A DNA stretch of 64,000 bases, taken from Macrostomum hystrix (lineage: Eukaryota; Platyhelminthes; Macrostomidae). A program made the position numbers and the translations under genes. The notes beneath the pieces were generated by a model. It made no database searches and was not told where the DNA came from. It saw only the letters and a program-made list of their open reading frames with translations. The stretch spans positions 9,281,501 through 9,345,500 of the forward strand of contig CATNEN010000003.1 of the NCBI GenBank assembly GCA_950097015.1, read 5' to 3'. Below are positions 34,205 to 44,676 of this stretch, in pieces (within the stretch, counting starts at the first letter, position 1; every line of letters begins with the position of its first letter).

Positions 34205-37200
34205 ATGGCACACGGTGTGCCAGAACGAAAATTTAGCGAAAGCAGCGCTTTTGCGCAGCTGCTGGTGAATTCCAAATGGGAGGAACTGCAGACGCTGCTG
34301 CGAAGCAACCCTTCCAGTGACAATGCGCTCGTCCAGAGAATGCTTCTCTGTGCAGCTTTGAAAGCTGCTAATGAACAAAACTGGCAGGCTGTAGTGAGTC
34401 TGGCTTCAGATCTTAGTAGCAGAGGTTGCTCTCAAAACCGGCTGTCATGGCGCGATGTTTTTAATCAGGAAAACCCCGACAACCCCGACAATCCAAGTCC
34501 AAGTTTCGCAGTCAGAAAATTGTTTGATTGCATGGAATTCGGTGCCAAAGACTTTTGCTGCGTGACAACAGCAAAAGCTGCAGCTGAGAAACGACTGTGG
34601 GACATTGTCGACGAATGCACTAAAAATGCCGAGGCCCTCGCAGCGAAAGACATGTGCCGCTTCTTCGCGATTGGTGCAGCAGTTAAAGCCAGAGAATGTG
34701 GTTTAGTGACAAGGATTTTAGAGGAAATACAAAGCTCCGACCTCAAAAGAAACTGCCTGTTAGATGCAGTTCAAAAACTAAAAGAGTATGTCATGGAAGA
34801 CAACCTTATGAAGCTCATGGAAATCGCAGAGACAACCGAGTTGACTTTAGAGTGCTTCAAAATAGTGCTGACACTGAATTCGAACCATTTTACCAAATCG
34901 AACCAAATTCTGCTTCTGTTGTTGACAAAAGTTACGTATAGCGCCAAAGCGCTCCGTTGCTATGCAGAAGTTGTTAAATTTGCATTCCGTGACTTGGATA
35001 ACGAGCAGTTCGAAAGGTGGGGTCTACTTTGCGACATGCAAAAGCTCGCTAGAGAAAGTAGACTCGGTAAGTTACGTTCTAGCAGTGAGAGTGCAGATGA
35101 TTCAGTCTGGAGTTTCATTATGGACTGCCTAATTATGGAGCCCGATGACAATCAACAAGTCTACTATAATGCTTTGAAAGTTGCGATTCAGCACAAAAAG
35201 TGGTCTGTGGTCTGCCAGATTGTACAAATTCTCGGAACCGGTCGAATTGATGAAGCTGTTGAATATAACAGTTCCTTCCAGGATGTTGTTGCTCGATTCT
35301 TAGAGCTTAAAAGCAGCAACGCGGTTCTCGGGGCTCGCTGCAGTGCCTTGTTATTTTGCCTCGCTTCCGAAGAATGCAAATCTGAAGGTTTAGGCCAGTC
35401 TCAGATAGCCGATATTGTTAAGACTATTATAAATCGTTACAATTGTATGGATCAAGAAACAATTGAAATCATGAGATGTTTTATTCAATCCACTCGTGAG
35501 TTCAAAGATGCGTTTTTCTATTCTGCCTGCTCCTTAGCAATTGAATATAGCAACTGGTCTCTCGTCTGTAACTTGTTTCAAGCTGCTGAAAGCAAGACCA
35601 AACTGACGAAATCATTTCAAAGGTATGACTTGGATGATACAAAAAAGATAGTTGAAAATGCTAAAGAGACTGAGTATCGCAACTTCATATTGAGTAAACT
35701 GCCTGTTATTAAAACAAATTTGTACCCATCAGAGTGCGCAGTATTTGAACGGCAAAATCAACCGGAACTAATTCGCTGTGACGAGCGCCTCTATTCCGTG
35801 TCAGTAAGAAACACGGAATTCAAAAAGACACCGTGCTGTTCATTGTCGTTTTCCCGAAATGAAGAAGAAAACTTCGATACAACTCAAGAAGAAACAATAA
35901 TCGAAAATGAGCAACCAAGCGCTTTTGGATTTTTTATTCGTTTCTTCGCTGAGCCCAGGAGATTGTCACGGACTGTACATCGAGTTGTAACACGACAAAG
36001 AATTGTGACATATGAATGCTGTATCTGCCAGTGCAATTGCAAAAAGCCAATGGTGTGCGGTTCAAAACTTATTGATATGGCTAGGAACGGAGACGATTGG
36101 AATAGCGTGGTCAGAATTGCAATGCGCCATAAAGAGCTTGAAAAAAAGGCTGTCGATTACTTTCTGAACCACTCAAGCAATTGGCTCAAATCATTCAGTT
36201 CAAATGAAGAATACAGAGGTAAAGTTTCAGTTTATTTACACTTTGTTAGACTCAGTGTGCGTCTAAAGGACGTAAACTACGTCATACAAATCATTAATTT
36301 GTTTACCGAACCGGACATTCAAGGCAGAGGAATTTTAACTGCCGTGGGTGCTGCCCTCGATTCCCTCAAAGATAACACGGCTTTAATTCATAATTTGATT
36401 CTTTCCGCAATGAAACATCCCATTTTCTTTGCTGAACAGTGCTGCAACAGAGCATATGACGGGGCTTTCCATGACTCTTCGATTAAGGAGTTTCGAAAAG
36501 AATTGCTCCAAATAGCTGGGGACATATGCCCTGTAGTTAAAGGTCGTCTGATGGCCAAAGAAAAAAGCGAAACCTTCACGAACCCCGTCTTATCCGAGAC
36601 AAATGTGACTTTTCGTCTAGGTCTTAGCCTTCAAAAGATAAAAAACTATACTTGTCGATGCGGCGAATACTCATTGAAGTTTTTGAACGAAAGAGCTCTT
36701 TCACAAGGATTTTCCACAATGTCTTTTCATCCAACAAGAAACTCACTTTGCCAGATGTTGTGGTCCATTGCTGTCGACATAGAGCACTGGCAGCTCGCTG
36801 TTGACCTTCTTCTGGAAATCACTGATCCTGACGACAGAGACGTAAAGTGCCTTTCTGTTTTGCCGAAAGTATTTATAAAAAATCAGCTAAGGCCTGCTTG
36901 CGCAATTCTAATGCTTTTGAGTAACAAGCATGAGCAGGAAAGAAATATGTACTGCTCAAAAGCTTCATATTTTATCGGAAAGTCAGAGACTGTTGCACTC
37001 CTGAAATGCCTGCTCCGAATAGTTACTCAGAAAAAGCAGAAAAAGCGCTGCCACTTCAGAGCCTTCGTTGGAGCCTTAAGAGTACGCAATGTTTCTCTGA
37101 TACTCTTCATTATCAGATCGATAAAAATTGACTTCACAGAACCAGATATCATGCACTTTTTGGCAAATGAAGTACTTTGTGGAGAATTCGAGCTGATAGA

Positions 37201-37726
37201 TCTTATCTTCGGTGAGATGAAACAGTGCACTGAGATTCAAAATGAAAGTGAAGTTCAAACTAGTGCAGAGTTCCATGACATGATTGCAGCCGTGCTGTTC
37301 AAGAGCATGGCAGAGGGTCATGTATCTCTCGCAAGTGCGATCCTCGAGTATGCAGATATTAACTACCGGACTAAGGACGGCAATCAAGACTACAAGGCCG
37401 GAACCACCTTGCTGATTGCAGCTTCTCATTGCGGCCACCACGAACTCGTTGAGGCAATCCTCAAAAAGAAAGCTCGTGTCGATGAAGAGGACAACGAGGG
37501 TCGAACCGCCCTTTGTTGGGCTAGCATTGGTGGAAATCTGCGAACAGTGAAGGTATTAGTTGATGGAGGCGCTAGAATACTACACAAGGATAACACTGGC
37601 ATGACCTGCTTAGCTTTAGCTGATTCGCACTTTGGAAGGCTCAACATTTGTGCATCAAACGCTGATGATAGATCAGATGTCGTGAAGCTCCTTATGCACC
37701 TGGACAAGCAAAAGGATTCCAAGTGA
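34205..37726 (+). CDS. 1173-residue protein with W-motif helical repeats and C-terminal ankyrin repeats
   Basis: A single long exon, ATG to TGA. I do not recognise the first ~1060 residues. They are helix-rich and contain a recurring Ala...Trp-x-x-[VL][VL] motif around Trp 25, 60, 132, 333, 451, 632 and 862, e.g. AANEQNWQAVVSL, AIQHKKWSVVCQIV, AIEYSNWSLVCNLF and AVDIEHWQLAVDLL. A Cys-rich patch (CCICQCNCKKPMVCGS, about residue 605-620) and CRCGEY (about 820) could bind metal. Residues about 1066-1165 form two to three ankyrin repeats (GTTLLIAASHCGHHELVEAI; GRTALCWASIGGNLRTVKVL). The frame ends TCC AAG TGA, and the AAG/TGA overlaps a donor-like AAGTGAGT, but no in-frame downstream exon was found. 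The intact Mab-21 gene starts 193 bp downstream on the same strand, so co-expression is possible. Confidence 0.8.
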   Translation: MAHGVPERKFSESSAFAQLLVNSKWEELQTLLRSNPSSDNALVQRMLLCAALKAANEQNWQAVVSLASDLSSRGCSQNRLSWRDVFNQENPDNPDNPSPSFAVRKLFDCMEFGAKDFCCVTTAKAAAEKRLWDIVDECTKNAEALAAKDMCRFFAIGAAVKARECGLVTRILEEIQSSDLKRNCLLDAVQKLKEYVMEDNLMKLMEIAETTELTLECFKIVLTLNSNHFTKSNQILLLLLTKVTYSAKALRCYAEVVKFAFRDLDNEQFERWGLLCDMQKLARESRLGKLRSSSESADDSVWSFIMDCLIMEPDDNQQVYYNALKVAIQHKKWSVVCQIVQILGTGRIDEAVEYNSSFQDVVARFLELKSSNAVLGARCSALLFCLASEECKSEGLGQSQIADIVKTIINRYNCMDQETIEIMRCFIQSTREFKDAFFYSACSLAIEYSNWSLVCNLFQAAESKTKLTKSFQRYDLDDTKKIVENAKETEYRNFILSKLPVIKTNLYPSECAVFERQNQPELIRCDERLYSVSVRNTEFKKTPCCSLSFSRNEEENFDTTQEETIIENEQPSAFGFFIRFFAEPRRLSRTVHRVVTRQRIVTYECCICQCNCKKPMVCGSKLIDMARNGDDWNSVVRIAMRHKELEKKAVDYFLNHSSNWLKSFSSNEEYRGKVSVYLHFVRLSVRLKDVNYVIQIINLFTEPDIQGRGILTAVGAALDSLKDNTALIHNLILSAMKHPIFFAEQCCNRAYDGAFHDSSIKEFRKELLQIAGDICPVVKGRLMAKEKSETFTNPVLSETNVTFRLGLSLQKIKNYTCRCGEYSLKFLNERALSQGFSTMSFHPTRNSLCQMLWSIAVDIEHWQLAVDLLLEITDPDDRDVKCLSVLPKVFIKNQLRPACAILMLLSNKHEQERNMYCSKASYFIGKSETVALLKCLLRIVTQKKQKKRCHFRAFVGALRVRNVSLILFIIRSIKIDFTEPDIMHFLANEVLCGEFELIDLIFGEMKQCTEIQNESEVQTSAEFHDMIAAVLFKSMAEGHVSLASAILEYADINYRTKDGNQDYKAGTTLLIAASHCGHHELVEAILKKKARVDEEDNEGRTALCWASIGGNLRTVKVLVDGGARILHKDNTGMTCLALADSHFGRLNICASNADDRSDVVKLLMHLDKQKDSK

Positions 37727-37918
37727 GTTCAATGCGTTTAAAACATCCTTACAGTGAGAGCTACACACGTTAGGAACGAAATTTGAATTTGATGGCATTT
37801 GGGCATAGAAATAATTAATTATAACCAACATCTTTAGGGTATAACTACGGTCGAAGTGAGACTGGAAGAAGGAGTTCCAAAGTGGTGCGAGATGGAACTT
37901 CCATAAACTGCTAACTTT

Positions 37919-40604
37919 ATGTCCTGGAAAGCGCAAATGCTAATTGCAAAAATTACCCTAGAAAGCAACATTTCCCGATGCATGTCAAAACATGATAACA
38001 ATGCCTTCAGGCTGAGAGAAAGTATCCGCAATTCAAGTAGTATTTTTAATATCAACAAATTATACAAATTTATGATAAATTGTTTTTTATCACCTAAATT
38101 TAGAAAGCCGAGGATATCAGACGAGGAAATGAGCCTGGAGTTGCACGATCTTCTAAAAAAGTCTGGATTCACACACCAGAGAGCGCGCCTACAGCAGAAG
38201 ATGGCCGACTTTCTAGAGCAGCTGATGCGAGACGTCACTCAGGAGGACTGGCATCTGACTGGCAGCTATTCCGATGGCTGGGGCAACAGCCTGGAGCAGA
38301 CAAACGGCCGTACCGCCTCAGACTCGGACATTGACTGGACGGTCATCGTAGGCTCTTTAACTAGAGACTGGGGCGAGAACGAGGACACAGCCAAGAGACG
38401 GGAGAAGCTGACGTTTCATCTGTCTGCAGACGCGTCATCAAAAGAGGGCTGCAAATGCTTACAAAGACCATCGCTACTAAGAGTTGAAGACGGACATGCT
38501 AAAATCAAGCGACCTGCAGGTAGGTCGGAAGGATTTATTTGGAGAAGAGCATAAAACTGTATTTGTAACTAAGGCGAGCATGAATGCGAGTATAATCACA
38601 CTCATAAATTTACTCCCAACTATTCCTGTATTATATATTTACACTGTAGAGTAAACATAAAGGATAATTCTGTGGAAGAAAAGAAATGTTATAACATTAG
38701 ACGCTAGAAAGCAGTTCTTTGAAATGGGAATAAAAATGCGAACAGAACTTCCAGCAAGCAAGCCAAATATATACTAGGCCTTTTGCTGTAAGATGAATAG
38801 ATCATGATCTTTATTGCTACAATGCCTTCTTTTCCTTACTGTATACACTTGAATTGCAGGCAGCCAGCCAGCTTCAGCGTCAAGTTTATGTGGGGTCCGT
38901 CCCGCACAGGACATCTGCCACGCATACGCATGCTGCAGCAGCTACAGGCAGGACAGAGTTTCGAAGCTGCTTCCTCAGGCAGCAGACTCACCAGTGCACC
39001 TGGTGACAGCCACAGGGCCAATTCAAAGCAATGAGATGCGTCTGAGCTTCAGCTTCTGGGAAAAGCAGATAATGAGAAAGCTCACGACTGAAAAAGGCCA
39101 ACTGTTTGTCATCATCAAGTTCTTGTTCAAGCGGCTTATTTCAAAAACTTGGCAGACTAGTGGTTTGAAAACTTACCACGCAAGAACATGTCTGTTTTTC
39201 CTTCTAGAACAAAAGCCTGAACCAAGACACTGGCAACCAAAGTATCTTCTAAAGTTACTGAAAGACGCTCTGACGCTTATTATTTCCCAAAATCAAAATA
39301 TCCAATCAAGTCATCCGAGCAGACAAACAAGTGGCGCATTAAATGATGTTTGCATGAAACACTTTTTCATGCCGGACTCGTTCTTGTACTACAAAAATGC
39401 AGGCTTGGGATATCCATTCGACGACACCAATAAGAAAGTCATGGGACGATTATCTGATATATTGAATGATCAAGACGTTTTAAAGCACCTCAAGAAGCAC
39501 CTCAAGCCACTGAGTGCTCGCGAGTTTCACTTTCACCCGTTTGCACTGCTGCCGCTAACAGTGCCACCCGAAGAGTTTGAGAGCCAGTGCAGCCAAAAAT
39601 TCGCTCTTACTTACTGCATTGTCGCCAAGTGTTTGAGGGAACTGCAGTCTGATGAGTGGGACAGGCAGGAGGTCATGCGCTTGTCCGAGCGATTGCCAGA
39701 CCAATGCAAAACTGTCCGATTCTGTCTCACTGTTATGGTGTACCTTAAGTCCGGCAACGCTTTTGACGCGAAAGAATTGCTTCAAAAAGAAGCCAACCAC
39801 AATGTTCTTAGACGGCTCTCAGAAGATGATGTTAAAGATCTGAATAAACTAAAAAAGGACTGGCTGTGGCGGTTCTGCTTTGCCAATCAGGACCAGGAGG
39901 AGATGAAATTCCTGCCTGAATACTCAAGATCATTGTTCTGCGTCAAACGACCAGAACGAGGTGCCGCTCACCTGTATGTGAACTTCCGCTGCCTCTGGTG
40001 GAGTCTTGGAGCAGAGATTCTGGGACCTCCAAACGTTGACAGCTGGTATCTGGAGTTACTTAAGGACCCAGATAGCGAAGACTTTGAGGAGCTACGGACT
40101 TTAGCCACATTCAGCTCAAATTCGATTCATCAGAAGTTTTGCAAAGCGAAGATCGGAAACTTACATAACGAAAAGCGACTTCAGCCGTCCGATTTTGAAT
40201 GCATGGAGAAGGCAAAAAAAGAGAAGGAGAAGGAAATTATGCGTCACTTCGGTTCTCTTAGATCACTGCTGAATGTGGACCAAATCATATGGATTCTGTT
40301 TGCCGTCTCTGTCTGCTATTACTTCTACTTTCATCTGGACACAATTCGGCTGGTTTTGTCTCCGTTGGCCAATTTTCCAATCGATTTGGTTTGTATCGTC
40401 TTCAGTACCGTGAGATTTGCAGTGCTAGCAGTCGTAAAGCTAACTTTTAACGTACTTTTTTTCACCCTGAAAATACCCTTAATGATTATATTTTTTGTTC
40501 TGAAGCTATTATTTTATTTCTTTCTACTCGTTATTAAGTTAATGATAGGTACGACAGTTCTTCTTCTATTAATGCGTTTTTTACTTAAGCACGCTGAAAT
40601 TTAA
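37919..40604 (+). CDS. Mab-21 / cGAS-like nucleotidyltransferase-fold protein with membrane tail (two exons)
   Basis: Exons 37919-38519 and 38860-40604 join in phase 1 (CTGCAG/GTAGGT to ATTGCAG/GCAGCC) to 781 residues. Residues 115-116 are Gly-Ser in LTGSYSDGWGNS and residues 137/139 are the two Asp of SDSDIDWTVIV. Together they form the GS...[DE]x[DE] metal-binding signature of the nucleotidyltransferase fold, with a wider than usual spacing. The Mab-21 region follows: DICHAYACC, SPVHLVTATGPIQSNEMRLS with FSFWEK, then LKTYHARTCLFFLLE. A family-specific part (FHPFALLPLTVPPEE; GAAHLYVNFRCLWWS) precedes a very hydrophobic tail from about residue 676 to the end, enough for several membrane spans. 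Mab-21 relatives include cGAS and cGAS-like receptors that make cyclic dinucleotides in innate immunity. The third catalytic acid was not located, so activity is unproven. Confidence 0.85.
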
Positions 40605-42723
40605 GTTATACTGATTTAGGTTCAGTATTTTTTGCCATACTTCTGATTGTTGCTTTACAATTTTTTATATTAAAATTTTGGTTCGTTTAGTGACGATGGC
40701 AATCTTTAGAACTATTACTTCAGGGAGAAGTCCAAGATATTCTAAAATTCCTATCTCCTAGTTATAAATTCTGTCCAAGACAATAATTATAGAAACAAAA
40801 AAATTGGGATACCAGCTACCAGATGATTATGAATGACTTAAATGAAAAGTAATGGGGCGAGGAGCTCGTCTGGAGTCTGCATGGATTATACTTATCCTTA
40901 CTTATACAACTTGTACTTAGATTATTAATATTCCAAAATTGTCGCAAATATAGGCTTTAAAGTTATAACAATTATCTCAGACTCTTATTTCTACAATTAA
41001 CTGGGATACCAGCCGGAATATCCGTATTTTTAGAAGCCAATTTTTATGTCGCTTAAAACTGGCACTTACATTTAAGTACAAATTAAGCGATCATTAAAAA
41101 ATAATTAATTTGCCATCCGTGATTTCAAACGACCATAATGATCGAACTAAATTGTCTTCTTTTCAAACGACCATTGTCTTCCAACAATGAACTTCTGTCA
41201 GCTTGCATGCTATCTATAATTTTCTTGCGGTGTCACCCTCGTGCGCTGGCGCCCGCGCGTTACTTACGTAATTTTTTTACGTGCATTCACTAACGTACTT
41301 GAATTACGTTGCGCGCGTCACTTATGTACTCTAGCAACCAATCTATCCGTCCCCATAAACAGACAGACTTATAGACTATTATAAAATATTTTATAACAAA
41401 GCTCACCTCTAGCTTTAGTATTCGCACTCGAACTCACACCTGACTCTGATCCACTACTTTTTTATGTTTCTCTCTGTCCACTTTTACGACGGAAGTTATT
41501 CCACTTTTTAAAGCAGAGCTAATTGTAAAAAATTCACTATCCAAGGATTATTTTCAAGTTAAAAAATTAGTTTTTAACAATAATTCGTTAGGTACATTAT
41601 AGATTTTTTCGCTAACTAAAAACTTTGTACCCATGCATACATAAAACTATTTTTTGCAGCACTCGATTTTCGCGTAAGTTTAAGATCGGTAGATAGCAGT
41701 TTTTACACAAGAATGAGCTACAGGTTTGGTTTGTAATTAGCAATTTAACTTGCGAACTGATTTAGCTAATTATTGTATTTCACTGCTACTTTTTGTGGAT
41801 TGCAAAGTCAAGTTCGCTCCGTATATATAGGATTCGCGCGATGTATAAATATGAATTATATTACCCTAAATATGGTTTTGTGTGATGTTTTTTTAAACAT
41901 CACATTCGTGTGATTTAAACTAAACATTTTTTCCAATACTTCTAATTTTTACCTATTAGACCAGTGTCGTAGTTTCTTAGTTCGCTTCTATCGTTCAACT
42001 ATATATTTTTCCGTTCGTGTTCGCAGATGACGCACTACTCAACTAAATATACGGCTAGTTTAAGTTAACCATATTATATTTTTTCGACAATTTAACAGCT
42101 TTTGACCGACAAATGGGCAACGCATAATCATGAATTTGCGCTCTCATTTTATATGCTTATATCAAAATAATTTAATAAATTGTCTTCCTAGATCGATTTA
42201 AATATGCGCATTTAGCTTAATTTAGAAAATCGAAAAGATGCACTATATACTACACTCTCGGTACAGAAAACAATGCACTTAATACAGATTTAAATTGAAA
42301 ATAACTCTCTAAATAGTTCTCTAGTTAGTTAGCTGGCCAAAATATTATACACTCGTAGTTCGGATGAATCCAAATTTTCACAGCAGACACAGAGTATATT
42401 ACTTAAAAATTTGCGTCATCAGTTTTGCCTGTGTTATATTATAATTATAACTAAGTACAATAAAAACGGCCTGGATGCCTGCATGCTATCAGCTAACTGA
42501 TCGAGCGGGCTACGACGAGGCGACAGAGCATTTTTTAGGCAAAAGCAAACCTGGTAATTCCGTCAGCGTGTATTTGAGACCCCTGCATGACGGCAGCAGT
42601 GCAAGATCAGGGCGCGATAGTCCGATAGGCGATAGTACCGGGCCAGGTAATCGACAGAATACACCAGTATATTATATGTATTATAGACAGGACATTCTAG
42701 TTCCCCAGTGAGCTCCGCGAACG
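40605..42723. other. Intergenic, no recognised gene
   Basis: AT-rich DNA with a small GC-rich island near 41220-41330 (CGTGCGCTGGCGCCCGCGCG). A 78-codon open frame at 42475-42711 has no recognised motif. Confidence 0.45.
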
Positions 42724-42850
42724 CCAACAACACACAGGCCACGCGCGAAGCGCGTGGCCTGTGTGCTGTTGGGGTGAGCGGAGCGAGCGCGAAGGCACGA
42801 AGTGCCAAGCACGAGGAACAAACAGCCAGCCAATGCGCGAAGCGCATTGG
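42724..42850. repeat. Cluster of GC-rich hairpins with GAA loops
   Basis: Three hairpins in 127 bp. The first is 42724-42772, with arms of about 22 bp and one mismatch, centre GCGAAGC. The second is 42794-42806 (GGCAC-GAA-GTGCC). The third is 42830-42850 (CCAATGCGC-GAA-GCGCATTGG, perfect). Base composition differs sharply from the AT-rich surroundings. Confidence 0.85.
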
Positions 42851-44408
42851 GTGGCCTGGCTTGTGACGAGTTAATAAGTTGAGACGTGTGCAGAAGAAAA
42901 AATTTGAAAAATGCTCTCACTAAAAATGCTGTAACTTCGAAACCACTGCACCTAACTCGACAAATGGGGTATCATTTTAAAGAGAAGATTCTGCTCTTTC
43001 GTGTGAATATAATTTTGTAATGGTAGAGCCTACTATTGTATCACAGTAAGACAGTGAACAAATCGTTTCGTTTTTTTGCGCCCACAAAAGTGCATTTCCT
43101 CATGCACTTGAAGAGTTTGAGAGGAAATGTCTGAGGGTTATATGTGCGCCTGTCTAAGTCACATGATAATATCGGGTTACTTTTTTTAATTGGTTCAAAA
43201 AGTTGGCACTTTGGTGACAAAACGTGCAAAAGAAGCAAGTGTGCACTTTTCGTTTTTTCGAAGTTGTGCTGGAACCAAAGAAGCTAGAATGATGCACTAT
43301 GCGTCAATCGATGCGAAATTCGAAGTTGCATAAGTGTGTAAAGTTTCAAATCTTAATCTTCTTGCATGCCGAAGTTATTTAAGGAATACTGAAAATCCCG
43401 TTCTCAAACTGCTTTCCGAAAAAGTGCTCATTATAATTTATGGAATGTGCTAGAGACAAGCGAATGCCATCATTTGTTTCCTAACTTACTTTAGTTTAAT
43501 GGTATGCAAGGAGTTTTTTCTATACGGAGTGGATCCCTGTGAAAATTGCTGTCGAAGTTGAAAAAGTAACTTTTTTCTTCAGCTCTGTATTTTTGGCAAG
43601 TCATTTCGCCGATTAACTATCACTGTGATAGTTAGACTTAGAAGTCAGAGTCAGAACCCAAGGCCAACACAGCCAAACCATAGGCAGGCTGCCTGCCTTT
43701 CCTTCCTAACCTATCCCTCCCGGGGTATCCCATCGTTCCTTCCTTCCTTCGCTTCGCATGAATCTCGGATGTACATTGACACTCACTAATGTACACATTA
43801 CTTCCGAGCGAGACAAACAGTCTACACCCCTTTCCGCCAGCCGCCACTCAGTAAGCAAATGCCCTTCCCTTGTGTGGTATTGGAGAAGCCAGCCCTGCAA
43901 TGCGATAGGATGCAGAGGATTGGTTGGCGTTGGCGGAAGGTGGAGCCTTGGACTGTGGGGTGCGTGCACAGACGGAGGAGACGAAGGAGAAAGAGATTCA
44001 CCCTGGACTGTACACTGAACACTGTTGCAAGAAGGGATTGGGGAAGAAGGGACAGACAGTGCGTCCTTTCCAAGAGGTGGATGGGTTCAGTCGACTGGGA
44101 TGAAACGATTCAGGCTTTCTCAGGCTTTGTTTCAAGATGCCATTTTAATTGTAGCGTAGAGCGCATCATATCTTCGTCTCTGACTATTAATTAACATACG
44201 TGCTTAATATTTTCCATTCTTTGTTTTCAAGCTCAGTTCTGTATGACAATATTATATTTATATTTGAAATTTTGCTCCTCATCATGTTCTTAAGGATTAC
44301 ACGCCTGACACATGTATGTCCATATGCCAAGAGATATTTTTCATCAAGCTGGTGATTCCTTCACGGATGTCTCTCTAACATTTGAATTGTCATACCGGAA
44401 TTACACAG
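42851..44408. other. Intergenic, no recognised gene
   Basis: Overlapping open frames occur on both strands at about 43640-44190 in a locally GC-richer segment, but none shows a domain or splice evidence. They are noted as unexplained. Confidence 0.4.
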
Positions 44409-44676
44409 TAGATTATATATAGGCTTTTCATTTTGCCGCTTCCAGAACCAGAACCAGATCCATTTTGAGCAGCATAACTTTTTGCGCCTTAGCGGGTGAG
44501 ATAGTTGCTTTGGAAAATATTTTTTGAAAAATCAGGAAGTTGGCGAAAATCCTGAGAAAAATATTTTTTGTGGGCATGTGAGCAAAAATCGATGTTGTTA
44601 TTCTCTCTTTTCTTAGAAATTCCAAACCGATTCTGGTTCTGCAATCGGCAAAATGAAAAGCCTAATAGATTATATA
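44409..44676. mobile_element. MITE-like element with terminal inverted repeats
   Basis: The inverted ends TAGGCTTTTCATTTTGCCG (44420-44438) and CGGCAAAATGAAAAGCCTA (44646-44664) extend inwards through CAGAACCAGAA / TTCTGGTTCTG, giving arms of about 34 bp. The element of about 245 bp is flanked on both sides by TAGATTATATA, a likely target-site duplication. No coding capacity. Confidence 0.75.

Noticed and set aside
37700-37930. Fusion of the ankyrin protein with the Mab-21 gene by splicing at AAGTGAGT
   Set aside because: All acceptors checked lead to stops or the wrong frame; an in-frame TAA lies at about 37904, before the Mab-21 ATG.
38804-39034. Alternative frame over the start of Mab-21 exon 2
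   Set aside because: Only the other frame joins exon 1 in phase 1 and gives the Mab-21 motifs DICHAYACC and SPVHLV.
43638-44194. Overlapping open frames on both strands
   Set aside because: No domain, no splice signals consistent with a gene and no homology recognised; left as unexplained.
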